A stretch of 64,000 nucleotides of DNA from Paenibacillus sp. CF384 (lineage in GTDB: Bacteria > Bacillota > Bacilli > Paenibacillales > Paenibacillaceae): assembly GCF_900106745.1 (NCBI RefSeq), contig NZ_FNNV01000002.1, positions 186,001-250,000 of the forward strand, written 5' to 3'. Position 1 is the first letter of the stretch; every line of letters starts with the position of its first letter. The notes below the pieces were generated by a model that was given only the letters and a program-made list of their open reading frames with translations, ran no database searches and was not told where the DNA came from. Positions 44,732 to 52,822 of this stretch are shown in pieces. Position numbers and translations under genes: made by a program.

Positions 44732-45993
44732 ACACCTTCACCTTCCAAGACTCCAGCTTCTTCTATTCCCGCCATCTGCAGCTTCCACGTCCGGTACAAC
44801 TTCATATTCTCGCAACGCCGTAATACGCCGGACACACGACCTTCACGTTCACCATCCTCTTGGAACCGGTAAAGGGATTGCAGTACAACCTCACCGTCCT
44901 GAACTCCGATGACCTCGGATATTTCAATTACGCGCCTCGAACGATCACGCAAGCGGGATAAATGCACGATAATATCGATTGCCGAACTAATTTGCTGCCT
45001 GATGACGGCGATCGGCAAATCCGCACCGCTCAGCACCATCGTTTCCAATCGGGCAATCATATCCCGAGCGCTGTTGCTATGTCCGGTGGATAAGCTGCCA
45101 TCATGTCCGGTATTCATTGCAGCCAGCATATCGATTGCTTCGCCGCCCCGCACCTCGCCTACAACGATACGATTCGGCCTCATTCGCAGCGAAGCTCGAA
45201 TCAGCTCTCGCATGGAAATGGCGCCTTTCCCTTCCGTGTTCGCGTTACGCGTCTCCAGCGATACTAAATTGGGAACGGAACGAATTTGCAGCTCGGCTGC
45301 ATCTTCAATGGTTACGATGCGTTCGTCCTCCGGTATGAACTGAGTAAGAGCATTAAGGAAGGTGGTTTTGCCCGAGCCTGTCCCTCCGCTAATGAAGATA
45401 TTGTATTTGGCCTTCACCAGCTTGCTCAGCATGGACGCGGCCTCGGAAGTGAGCGCCTCACACGCGATCAGATCATCCATCAGCAGCGGACGCTCAGGAA
45501 ACTTCCGGATCGTCATCGTTGGTCCTTTCAGAGCAACCGGCGGCAATACGATATGCACCCTCGAGCCGTCCTTCAGCCTGGCATCCACAATGGGCGTAGA
45601 TTCATTCACTACGCGGTTAACACCTGCAACTACAGATTGAATCAAATCCTCCAGCCGTTCCTTACTTTCAAAAGCCATTGAAAGCCTCGACAATTGACCC
45701 GCGCGTTCCACGAACATCTCCTTATGGGAGTTGATCATAATCTCCGTAATGGCCGGGTCATCCATAAGCGGCTGTATCAAATCCAAGCCTCGGAAAGAAT
45801 GAAACAATCTTCGAACCAGCTGGATTTTCTCACCTGCCGTAATGGGATGATCCAAGCTCCACCGAAAAACCTCCCCTTCAATCCGCGAGCTGAAATCTTC
45901 ATCCGACATGGCGCTCCCCAGCTCAAGCTGGTTGCGAATTCGCTCTTTGAGCAGCTGGATTGTTTCTTCGTTCAAAGGCGTCACGGTCATCAC
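44728..45993 (-). CDS. tadA: TadA/CpaF pilus assembly ATPase
   Basis: 421 residues of the secretion-ATPase family: N-terminal domain with LIQPLMDDPAITEIMINSHKEMFVERAG, Walker A GGTGSGKTTF (203-212), Asp box RIVTIEDAAELQI, Walker B region NRIVVGEVRGGEAIDMLAAMNTGHDGSLSTGHSNSARDMIARLETM with the His box. It drives Flp pilus extension and possibly retraction. Overlaps tadZ by 71 bases. Confidence 0.94.
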   Translation of the reverse strand: MMTVTPLNEETIQLLKERIRNQLELGSAMSDEDFSSRIEGEVFRWSLDHPITAGEKIQLVRRLFHSFRGLDLIQPLMDDPAITEIMINSHKEMFVERAGQLSRLSMAFESKERLEDLIQSVVAGVNRVVNESTPIVDARLKDGSRVHIVLPPVALKGPTMTIRKFPERPLLMDDLIACEALTSEAASMLSKLVKAKYNIFISGGTGSGKTTFLNALTQFIPEDERIVTIEDAAELQIRSVPNLVSLETRNANTEGKGAISMRELIRASLRMRPNRIVVGEVRGGEAIDMLAAMNTGHDGSLSTGHSNSARDMIARLETMVLSGADLPIAVIRQQISSAIDIIVHLSRLRDRSRRVIEISEVIGVQDGEVVLQSLYRFQEDGEREGRVSGVLRRCENMKLYRTWKLQMAGIEEAGVLEGEGV

Positions 45994-47149
45994 CTCCCGG
46001 CTTCAGCTCGCCAAGCTTGCCTAGCAGCGTTTCGATCGCACCGCGATACTGCGGAGCATCGAAGCACCCAGCCCCGCCCTGCTGTCCGCAAGCAGCCCAT
46101 TCCTTCACGAATGGAACAGAAGCTGTAATCGACAGTGATGCCATTCTTCCGCTATGCCATTCCGCTTCTGGACTGCCAATTCGTTTCAGCTGAATAAATT
46201 GAAATTTCGGTTTCAACTCCGCAAAGGAAGCACCATGCTTCTGCTCGCCATATTGCATGGCTAACTCGGTCTTACGCAAGCTGCTCGGGTCGTTATTCAA
46301 GAGCCAGAGCACATGGCGGCTTGCTTGAAACACTCCGAAGTGTACGGCATCCAATCGACTGTCCAAGTCCACCACAATCTTGTCGTATTCCCCCGTCCCC
46401 TTAATGGCGCCCAGCAGACTCTTCGCATGCTCAGCCGTAAGAGACAGTCGTTCTTCCGCATTCTCGCAAGGCACGATAAAATCGATGCCGAGCCAAGGAT
46501 GCCGCTTGCGCAGCGCGATAATTTGGGCAACCGCTTTATCAGGGGCCGCTTGCAGCGTGTACAACAAATTCGAAAGATCCTCTCGGCCATCCCTGCTGTC
46601 CCAGAGCGGTGCGGCATTCCACTGTTCCAAATTCAAATAAAAGACCCGAGCACCGCAGGCGGCTGCCTGCCTCGCAAGCTGAAGCGCAAGCGTGGTCTTA
46701 CCGATTCCACCGGCAGGGGAATACACCGAGATGATGCTTGCCCCGGCTTCAGACCCAGCATCGGATTCGGTATTCCCCTCACCCATCAGCTTTACCGGAC
46801 GCTGCTCCGAAGAGGCATATAGGGCCGCGAACGACTGCAGGAGCTGCGGCAATGGCTGATACTGCAGCACTTGGTGCTTATGCCCTGAACGTCCAATCTG
46901 CCCTACAAGAGCAGCGGCTAACACGCTCTCAGCCAGCTCTCCCAGCTCATCCAATAAGCTTGGTTCTGCGACGAGCAGATCGACGGCATATCCTCCGCGC
47001 ATGTAACTGCGAAGTGCTGCCGGATTCGTGAAGGCCGTTAACTGCCAGCCCGTTCCGAAGGAGCTCTGACGCAGGTAGTCGCCAAGTCGCTCGATATAAC
47101 TCGATTCTTGTACAGCAACAATAAGGTTTCGTTTGCTCATACGGATCAA
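45923..47149 (-). CDS. tadZ: TadZ/CpaE-like P-loop ATPase
   Basis: About 408 residues. The N-terminal 120 residues resemble a receiver-like domain (LIVAVQESSYIERLGDYLRQ ... YAVDLLVAEPSLLDELGELAE). The MinD/ParA-like ATPase domain follows with YSPAGGIGKTTLALQLARQ; the signature Lys of the deviant Walker A (KGG) is Ala here. IVVDLDSRLDAV is the Walker A' / B-like strand. TadZ places the pilus at a cell site. Start: TTG at 47149, 7 bases from AGGAG; GTG at 47155 and ATG at 47140 are alternatives. First gene of the operon. Confidence 0.85.
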   Translation of the reverse strand: MIRMSKRNLIVAVQESSYIERLGDYLRQSSFGTGWQLTAFTNPAALRSYMRGGYAVDLLVAEPSLLDELGELAESVLAAALVGQIGRSGHKHQVLQYQPLPQLLQSFAALYASSEQRPVKLMGEGNTESDAGSEAGASIISVYSPAGGIGKTTLALQLARQAAACGARVFYLNLEQWNAAPLWDSRDGREDLSNLLYTLQAAPDKAVAQIIALRKRHPWLGIDFIVPCENAEERLSLTAEHAKSLLGAIKGTGEYDKIVVDLDSRLDAVHFGVFQASRHVLWLLNNDPSSLRKTELAMQYGEQKHGASFAELKPKFQFIQLKRIGSPEAEWHSGRMASLSITASVPFVKEWAACGQQGGAGCFDAPQYRGAIETLLGKLGELKPGGDDRDAFERRNNPAAQRANSQPA

Positions 47150-47179
47150 TTCCACACTCCTCTTGGCATCCTAATAAAG

Positions 47180-47251
47180 AAAAAAAGGACGCAAAAAAGC
47201 ACCATAACAACGCAGATCATCTGCGCGTTACGGTGCTTCCGTAGCGTCCTT
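47180..47251 (-). terminator. Terminator-like hairpin in the tad operon leader (candidate attenuator or sRNA)
   Basis: On the minus strand, AAGGACGC (47244-47251) pairs with GCGTCCTT (47185-47192). Inside, AAGCACC pairs with GGTGCTT, and CGCAGA-TGA-TCTGCG forms the tip. A run of U follows (47180-47186). It lies between the tad promoter and tadZ, about 12 bases after the predicted transcript start and about 30 before the start codon. No upstream gene on this strand needs a terminator here, because the neighbour is divergent. Confidence 0.75.
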
Positions 47252-47270
47252 GTACAATTGATTTGACCAT

Positions 47271-47300
47271 AATTTACCACATTTTTCATTGTGGAGTCAA
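47271..47300 (-). promoter_or_regulatory. Promoter of the tad operon with dyad in spacer
   Basis: TTGACT (47295-47300), 18-bp spacer, TAAATT (47271-47276) on the minus strand. The spacer consists of CCACA-N8-TGTGG, a possible repressor or activator site. Confidence 0.65.
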
Positions 47301-47346
47301 CCTGCATTTAGAGCAATTTCGCTTTTCGAATTCCTGAATTATGTAG

Positions 47347-47375
47347 TTGCTTATCTTTTGTAAGTGACTTATAAT
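47347..47375 (+). promoter_or_regulatory. Nitroreductase promoter overlapped by a palindrome
   Basis: TTGCTT (47347-47352), 17-bp spacer, TATAAT (47370-47375). A 17-bp near-perfect palindrome TTGTAAGTGACTTATAA (47358-47374) covers the spacer and -10; a TTGTAAGTAAG half-site recurs 20 bases downstream and TTACTTA again at about 47402. HxlR-type redox regulators control similar nitroreductase genes in Bacillus. Confidence 0.6.
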
Positions 47376-47447
47376 ATTGTAAGTAAGATGGGTAAAGTTA
47401 GTTACTTATTTTTACATTCATTCCATTTGGAGAGGGAGATACCTAAA

Positions 47448-48086
47448 ATGACCCAAAACAATACTGTAGCAGCACCATCCGCCGAGCAAGTGATGCGCGA
47501 GCGTACATCCGTACGTCAATACAAAAGAGATGTAGTTATTCCAGAAACAACATTGAACGAAATTCTTGAACTGGCAGCAACCGCACCATCTTCTTGGAAC
47601 CTTCAGCAATGGCGTTTCCTCGTTATCCAAGACCAAGCACAGAAAGATCTTATTCTTCCGATCGCTTACGGTCAACAACAAGTATCCGACGCTTCCGCTG
47701 TTATCGTTATTCTTGGCGACTTGCAAGCGCAAATTACCGGCCGCGAAATCTTTGACGGCATGCTTGCAGCAGGCCATGTGACACAAGAAATCCGTGACAA
47801 TATGGTTAGTCAAATCGAAGGCGCTTATTCGTTCGAGCAAGTTGCACGCGACGAAGCTAACAAGAATGCAGGTCTTGGCGCTATGCAGCTAATGCTCGCA
47901 GCTAAATCGAAAGGTTATGACACGGTTCCAATGGGCGGTTTTGACAAAGCGAAGCTAGTTGAAGCTTTGAACATCCCTGCACGTTACATCCCGGTTATGA
48001 TGATTGCAATCGGTGAGGCAGCTGCACCGGGTCGTCCGACTCCTCGTTTGCCGCTTAGCAGCTTGGTTATCAACGAATCGTTCTAA
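47448..48086 (+). CDS. Nitroreductase-family FMN oxidoreductase
   Basis: 212 residues. The N-terminus RTSVRQYKRDVVIPETTLNEILELAATAPSSWNLQQWRFLVIQD is the FMN-binding part; DEANKNAGLGAMQLMLAAKSKGYDTVPMGGFD and VPMGGFDKAKLVEALNIPARYIPVMMIAIGEAA complete the fold. Close in form to Bacillus YodC-type NAD(P)H nitroreductases. The ATG at 47448 has GAGAGGGAG upstream; the frame upstream covers the promoter. Probably quinone- or thiol-stress inducible, given the palindromic operator. Confidence 0.9.
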   Translation: MTQNNTVAAPSAEQVMRERTSVRQYKRDVVIPETTLNEILELAATAPSSWNLQQWRFLVIQDQAQKDLILPIAYGQQQVSDASAVIVILGDLQAQITGREIFDGMLAAGHVTQEIRDNMVSQIEGAYSFEQVARDEANKNAGLGAMQLMLAAKSKGYDTVPMGGFDKAKLVEALNIPARYIPVMMIAIGEAAAPGRPTPRLPLSSLVINESF

Positions 48087-48118
48087 TTCATTCCCACTCA
48101 TCAAACAAACACACAATA

Positions 48119-48166
48119 ACGAAAGCCCTCCGTTCTCTCTAATCGAGATACGTGAGGGCTTTCTTT
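48119..48166. terminator. Bidirectional terminator
   Basis: GAAAGCCCTC (48121-48130) pairs with GAGGGCTTTC (48154-48163) between the convergent nitroreductase and ndk genes. Confidence 0.85.
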
Positions 48167-48187
48167 GTAATTGCACTCCATGTGCCG

Positions 48188-48667
48188 TTAATGAATGGAA
48201 TGCTCATCTCGTGCCACAGCCGTTCTGCCAAATAATTGAGCCGGAGGCTGCACAGCATGCTCGCGATCAAAGAACAGCCCGATTTCACGCGCAGCACTTG
48301 CGTCAGAATCCGATCCATGCACAATATTACCCGAAATATCCATGCCGAAGTCGCCTCGAATCGTCCCCGGCCCAGCTTCCACCGGATTCGTCTTGCCGAT
48401 GATTGCACGCGCATTCTCAACCGCATGAGGTCCTTGCCAGATCATGGCGCACACCGGCCCGGACGTCAAATAATCGACCAATTCACCGAAGAATGGCTTT
48501 GACTTCAGCTCCCCGTAATGCGTCTCGGCCAGCTTTCGGTCAATAGTGCGAAGCGATATCGCGGCCAGCTCGAAGCCTTTTTGCTCAAAGCGTGTAATAA
48601 TAGGGCCAATTAGCCCTCTCTTCACTCCATCCGGCTTTACCATCACAAACGTCTGCTCTACTTGCAT
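48188..48667 (-). CDS. ndk: Nucleoside diphosphate kinase
   Basis: 159 residues: [94 protein letters not shown], with the catalytic His in NIVHGSD. The final 26 residues (DREHAVQ...DEHSIH) differ from the usual Ndk end and are about ten longer; a late frameshift or drift is possible. The ATG at 48667 has AAGGAG 10 bases upstream. It transfers phosphate from ATP to NDPs. Confidence 0.92.
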   Translation of the reverse strand: MQVEQTFVMVKPDGVKRGLIGPIITRFEQKGFELAAISLRTIDRKLAETHYGELKSKPFFGELVDYLTSGPVCAMIWQGPHAVENARAIIGKTNPVEAGPGTIRGDFGMDISGNIVHGSDSDASAAREIGLFFDREHAVQPPAQLFGRTAVARDEHSIH

Positions 48668-48814
48668 ACTCCTCGAACTCCTTCCATAAGCGGACAAATC
48701 CAAATCCAGATTCCAGTGACAGAAAAACGGCGCCGTCCCCATAAGGCCGCACCGTTCTCTATGAATCATTATTCCACATTATGTCAGGTTTTATCCCTGA
48801 GTCGTCTCACAATC

Positions 48815-50614
48815 TTACGCTTCTTCTGTCAGAGCAAGAAACTCTTCAACGTCTTCTAAAGCAAGCTTAACCGCTTCACGCCAGAAGTCCGGCTCGTCCA
48901 AGCGTACGCCAAGATGCTTCTGCGCCAAATCCTCGACCCTCATCAATCCGGTATCGCGAAGCAATGCGACATAGCGGTCCGCAAAAGTCTCGCCTTCTTT
49001 CTTCGCTTGCGCATAGATACCGCAGCTGAACAAATATCCAAATGTATACGGGAAGTTGTAGAACGGTACGTCCGTCAAATAGAAATGCAATTTCGATGCC
49101 CAGAAATGCGGATGCAGCTTGCCAAGCGCGCCGCTGAACCCTTCCTTCTGCGCCTCCTCCATGAGCTTGCACAGGTCTTCTTGGGTCAGCATACCCTGCT
49201 TTCGCTGCTCATAGAAACTCTTCTCAAACAAGAACCGAGAATGAATATCCATAAAATATGAAACCGCATTATTCAGCTTATCATCGAGCAAGGCCAGCTT
49301 CTCTTCCCGGCTAACCGCAGCCTTCAGCGCGGAATCAGACACGAGCATTTCGGCAAAAGTAGACGCTGTTTCGGCCACGTTGCTCGCATACTCCTGTGCC
49401 AGCGGCGGCAAATCATTCATAACATGCTGATGATACGCATGCCCAAGCTCATGAGCTAGCGTCGAGATATTCGACGGCGTACCGGAATAGGTCATGAAAA
49501 TCCGTGTTTCCTCACTCTTAGGAAACGACGTACAGAATCCGCCCGGACGTTTACCGGGGCGATCCTCCGCTTCGATCCACGCTTCGCGGAATGCCATCTC
49601 CGTAAACGTAGCCAGATCCGGACTGAACGCACGGAACTGCTCCGTAATGAACGCCGCTGCGTCGCTATACGGTACTGTCTTGCTCGCTGAGCCAAGCGGC
49701 GCGCTGACATCATGCCAGTCCAGCTGCGAGAGGCCTAGCAGCTTTGCCTTGCGCTCCATGTAGCGGACAAGCCGCGGCTTCCCTTCGGTTACGGCAGACC
49801 ACATCGCATTCAGCGTAGCCTCGCTCATCCGATTAATCGCAAGCGGCTCCTTAAGCGCCGTAACCCAGCCGCGCTTCTCATACAGCTTCAACCGGAAGCC
49901 GGAGATGCGGTTAATCGTATCCGCGCACAGATCCCCCTGCTCCGACCACTCGCGCTCCCACTCCGCGAAAGCAGCCTCTCGCACGCTGCGATCACTATGA
50001 CTAAGCCTATTGTGCATTTGTCCTGCAGAGAGCTGCTTCACAGTCCCATCGTTCTCGGTGACTTCGAATCGAATACGCGAAACGATCGTGTTATAGAAAT
50101 CTCCCCAGCCGTGATAGCCGTCAACCGCCAGCTCCGCTGCCAACGCTTCTTCTTTAGGCGGCAGCTTCTCCTTAACGGCTTCACGCCGCTCATTCAGCAC
50201 GAATGCAACCGGTAAAGCCTCAGCTGAACGAAGCCAATTCCCCCAGCTCTCCTCGTCTGTCCGCAGCAGCAGCTCATCAAAGTTAGTGAGTGCCCCGTTG
50301 AACTTGGCCGATAAGGTTTTGACCCGATCATTAAGCCCGTTTGCCGCCGAATCTTTCATTTGCTGCGCTTGCAAGCATCCTACGAAGGAATCCGATTGAC
50401 GAAGCCGAAGCAAAATCGACTGAACCGCCTCCGTCCATCCTGACAGCTGATCCGGTGAAGCCGGCGTACCGCTTGCAGATGCCGCGGACAGCTCACGTGT
50501 CAGGACATCAATATCGTGCTCCATGCCGCTTAATTCCTGAAGAAATGCGGCAGATCCGGAACCTCCCGCATAGATATTTTCTAAATTCCATGTTGTCGGC
50601 AATATGGACTGCAT
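48815..50614 (-). CDS. M3-family oligoendopeptidase (PepF-like)
   Basis: 599 residues. The zinc motif is STLAHELGHAYHQHVM (HExxH) with a downstream Glu in NVAETASTFAEML. N-terminal TWNLENIYAGGSGSAAFLQEL and the C-terminal LHPHFWASKLHFYLTDVPFYNFPYTFGYLFSCGIYA are typical of M3 oligoendopeptidase F. It cleaves short peptides in the cytoplasm. The ATG at 50614 follows AGAGGAGG. Monocistronic. Confidence 0.93.
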   Translation of the reverse strand: MQSILPTTWNLENIYAGGSGSAAFLQELSGMEHDIDVLTRELSAASASGTPASPDQLSGWTEAVQSILLRLRQSDSFVGCLQAQQMKDSAANGLNDRVKTLSAKFNGALTNFDELLLRTDEESWGNWLRSAEALPVAFVLNERREAVKEKLPPKEEALAAELAVDGYHGWGDFYNTIVSRIRFEVTENDGTVKQLSAGQMHNRLSHSDRSVREAAFAEWEREWSEQGDLCADTINRISGFRLKLYEKRGWVTALKEPLAINRMSEATLNAMWSAVTEGKPRLVRYMERKAKLLGLSQLDWHDVSAPLGSASKTVPYSDAAAFITEQFRAFSPDLATFTEMAFREAWIEAEDRPGKRPGGFCTSFPKSEETRIFMTYSGTPSNISTLAHELGHAYHQHVMNDLPPLAQEYASNVAETASTFAEMLVSDSALKAAVSREEKLALLDDKLNNAVSYFMDIHSRFLFEKSFYEQRKQGMLTQEDLCKLMEEAQKEGFSGALGKLHPHFWASKLHFYLTDVPFYNFPYTFGYLFSCGIYAQAKKEGETFADRYVALLRDTGLMRVEDLAQKHLGVRLDEPDFWREAVKLALEDVEEFLALTEEA

Positions 50615-50759
50615 AAGAGCCTCCTCTTGTCTGCGCGTTGCGAATTCTATCGTCGCAGTGTATAACTGAATTATACCGTTATCCATGTCCCTTTTTCCAT
50701 CCCATGCAAATCTGGGCGCTGCCTATGCAGACAAGCCCCAACGATAAGGAGTGTTTACG

Positions 50760-50933
50760 ATGTCTCAACCGTTACAGCTCTCAGCGGAAACCGCGGTTAA
50801 GCTGGCGAAGGAATTGAATGTTCCGCTGGAGCATTTGATGCATATGCCAAAACATATTTTGCTGCAGAAGATCGCCGAGCTCGCGAAGAATGCCGCAAGC
50901 GACAATGAGGATAAAGGAGCTTCCACGCCGTGA
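50760..50933 (+). CDS. YycC-like small protein
   Basis: 57 residues (MSQPLQLSAETAVKLAKELN and VPLEHLMHMPKHILLQKIAEL), matching the YycC-like family of Bacillales, function unknown. The ATG at 50760 has AAGGAG 8 bases upstream. Its stop codon overlaps the GTG of the next small gene (GTGA), so the two are translationally coupled. Confidence 0.85.
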   Translation: MSQPLQLSAETAVKLAKELNVPLEHLMHMPKHILLQKIAELAKNAASDNEDKGASTP

Positions 50934-51166
50934 TTCCTTTTGAACGTGCCTGGCCTTATGACATTATCATGAAAGACGTATATGTGCCGAGCTGCCCGTT
51001 CTGCAAGAAAGACAATGTCCTGCTGCCAATCAGACCTAAGGAGCTTGGCGATATTCGCACAGGCAAGAAAAGACTTCTCGTCTTCCCATGCTGCCATAGC
51101 CGGGTAACGGTGATCGATGCAGACCAGGACTATCTCCTTACGGATACGACGCTTCGCCACGCCTAA
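50930..51166 (+). CDS. Small cysteine-containing protein, unknown function
   Basis: 78 residues: MIPFERAWPYDIIMKDVYVP, then SCPFCKKDNVLLPI and LLVFPCCHSRVTVIDADQDY. The CPFC and CCH pairs could form a zinc ribbon or a redox site. I do not recognise a family. GTG at 50930 overlaps the YycC-like stop; an internal ATG (MKDVYVP) is a possible alternative start. Expressed with the YycC-like gene and closed by a terminator. Confidence 0.7.
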   Translation: MIPFERAWPYDIIMKDVYVPSCPFCKKDNVLLPIRPKELGDIRTGKKRLLVFPCCHSRVTVIDADQDYLLTDTTLRHA

Positions 51167-51184
51167 TTCCGCTTCCATGTACGC

Positions 51185-51224
51185 AAAAAAGCCGTCCGAG
51201 CAAAGGCTCAGGCGGCTTTTTATT
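51185..51224. terminator. Bidirectional terminator
   Basis: AAAAAAGCCGTCC...GGCGGCTTTTT hairpin between convergent genes. Confidence 0.85.
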
Positions 51225-51231
51225 ATTATCC

Positions 51232-51933
51232 CTACGCGTTCATAGCGGCGGGCTCATCCTCGAAATTGTCTCCGAATTGCTGCTGCTCGCGAAGCAGCTG
51301 CCATTGATCGCGGCATGCCCGGATCATGGAAGCATCCTCAATCCGCTTGTCATTAACGACACGCGAGAACCATTTCACCGCGGCATTCGGCTCGCCGATC
51401 CGTCGATTCAGCTCCCCCATCAAATACATCAGCTTCGCATTATTGAGCGAACCGCTCTCTGTTTCGAATACGGCTACGTAAGCATCCAGTGCGAAGCGGA
51501 GGAACCGCAGCTCCTGTTCCTTCTTATTCTCATACCGATACAGCCATGCAATATGATGAAGGATACCCGCTATGACGCGCTCCTTCTCGTCAATAATGCC
51601 TGAACAGAGAAGCGCAAGCTTGTAGCATTCCAGCGCCTGCTCCCTCGTACGCGTGCCGCCGTAATCGCGATAACTCCAGCGGCCTCCCAGCATCTCTTGA
51701 TAGAGGCTTTTCTGGGCTGCTGTCATTGACGTCTTGCCGTTCTCCGTAGAAGAGAATCCGCATCTCGGGCATACACGTACCACGTAGAAATCAGGGTTGC
51801 AATCCGTCTTGTAATGCGAACAGAAATCGGTATCCCGACCGGAAGGTTTCTTAAAGCTTGGGCGCACACGTGACGTCTTATAGGTGGACTCACAGCAAAT
51901 GCAGGTAATTGAAGTTAAATAGAGTGGATCCAT
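51232..51933 (-). CDS. DUF2225 protein
   Basis: 233 residues. The N-terminal zinc-ribbon-like part has CICCESTYKTSRVRPSFKKPSGRDTDFCSHY and CPRCGFSS. The rest is helical with a TPR-like segment (YLMGELNRRIGEPNAAVKWFSRVVND). This is the DUF2225 family of Firmicutes; function unknown. It is 20 bases downstream of the globin gene on the same strand and probably in its operon. Confidence 0.88.
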   Translation of the reverse strand: MDPLYLTSITCICCESTYKTSRVRPSFKKPSGRDTDFCSHYKTDCNPDFYVVRVCPRCGFSSTENGKTSMTAAQKSLYQEMLGGRWSYRDYGGTRTREQALECYKLALLCSGIIDEKERVIAGILHHIAWLYRYENKKEQELRFLRFALDAYVAVFETESGSLNNAKLMYLMGELNRRIGEPNAAVKWFSRVVNDKRIEDASMIRACRDQWQLLREQQQFGDNFEDEPAAMNA

Positions 51934-51953
51934 TTCGTCACGTCTCCCTATTG

Positions 51954-52340
51954 TTATGGTTGTTGATTAACAAAGTGATGCGCCGGTCCCGATAAACGGT
52001 CAAGCATTGCTTCCTGCAGCTCTGCAGGCAAGTCCGTTTCAGCAAGGGCTTCCCGCATGCAACCAAGCCAAGCCTCCGCACGTTCAGGTGTTATAGGAAA
52101 CGGCAAATGTCTTGCCCGCATCATGGGATGTCCATATTCATCAGAGTACAGGGAAGGGCCGCCGAAGAACTGCGTCAGAAACATCGTCTGTTTCTCCATG
52201 ACAGGTTGTATGTTCGGTGGGAATAAAGGCCCAATCAATGGGTTCTTCTGAACCTTAGAATAGAAGGATTCTACGATGCCTTTAATACCGGCTACTCCTC
52301 CGACAGCCTCATATATAGTGTTATAGTTATTCATCGTCAT
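51954..52340 (-). CDS. Group II truncated hemoglobin
   Basis: 128 residues: YEAVGGVAGIKGIVESFYSKVQKNPLIGPLFP (B helix with Tyr), GGPSLYSDEYGHPMMRARHLPFPITPERAEAWLGCM, with the proximal His in ARHLPF and Trp in AEAWLGCM typical of group II (YjbI-like) trHb. It binds O2 or NO-type ligands at heme. GGAG precedes the ATG. Forms a two-gene unit with DUF2225. Confidence 0.92.
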   Translation of the reverse strand: MTMNNYNTIYEAVGGVAGIKGIVESFYSKVQKNPLIGPLFPPNIQPVMEKQTMFLTQFFGGPSLYSDEYGHPMMRARHLPFPITPERAEAWLGCMREALAETDLPAELQEAMLDRLSGPAHHFVNQQP

Positions 52341-52416
52341 TACTCACTCCGTTTTGTAGGTCTTTTGTAGCACTTTCCTTAATTATTTTAACATAAAACA
52401 TGAATCTATAGGCACA

Positions 52417-52446
52417 CAAAAAAATGCCCTCTAGGAAGAGGGCATT
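52417..52446 (-). terminator. Terminator after the 30-residue membrane peptide gene
   Basis: ATGCCCTCT-TCCT-AGAGGGCAT followed by TTTTTTT on the minus strand, about 40 bases beyond the stop at 52486. Confidence 0.85.
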
Positions 52447-52485
52447 ACGGCAATAGGTGTTGGTACGAATAAGAGTCGGGATAAT

Positions 52486-52578
52486 TCAGCTTTCGTAATC
52501 CTCTTCTCCGGGAGCCATCAGGGACTCGCGGATGACGTAGATGAATGCGCAGACGAGGATGCCAGCAATTATACTCAT
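52486..52578 (-). CDS. 30-residue single-pass membrane peptide, unknown function
   Basis: It begins MSIIAGILVCAFIYVIRESL and ends in the acidic tail MAPGEEDYES: one membrane helix and an acidic cytoplasmic-type tail. ATG at 52578 has TTGAGG 8 bases upstream. The gene is flanked by its own -10-like TACAAT (52615-52620) and a perfect terminator, so it looks like an independent short transcript. It resembles in size small subunits such as CydX/KdpF, but no sequence match is claimed. Confidence 0.65.
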   Translation of the reverse strand: MSIIAGILVCAFIYVIRESLMAPGEEDYES

Positions 52579-52614
52579 AGTCATCACCTCAAGGCGTTCG
52601 ATTGATGTAAGACA

Positions 52615-52665
52615 ATTGTAGCATACCCAGAATAAAAATAACATATTGTTTTGCAAGCGTTTTCT
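52615..52665 (-). promoter_or_regulatory. Promoter of the small membrane peptide gene with a cre-like site
   Basis: TACAAT (-10) at 52615-52620 on the minus strand. TGCAAGCGTTTTCT on the + strand (52652-52665) matches the CcpA cre consensus TGNAANCGNNNNCA except at the last base. Its centre is near -50 relative to the predicted start, so activation is as plausible as repression. The -35 is weak. Confidence 0.45.
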
Positions 52666-52822
52666 AAACATTTTTTCCCCATATTACAGCCAGATTACAG
52701 CTCTTTTACACCCCCATTACAGCCCTAGTTAAAAGCATTTTTTCGGACAAGTGATGTTTGTCCTCTCTCTCACATATAGCAGTAATAGTAGGCATTTTAC
52801 GATTTTCAAGGAGGGCCTCTGC

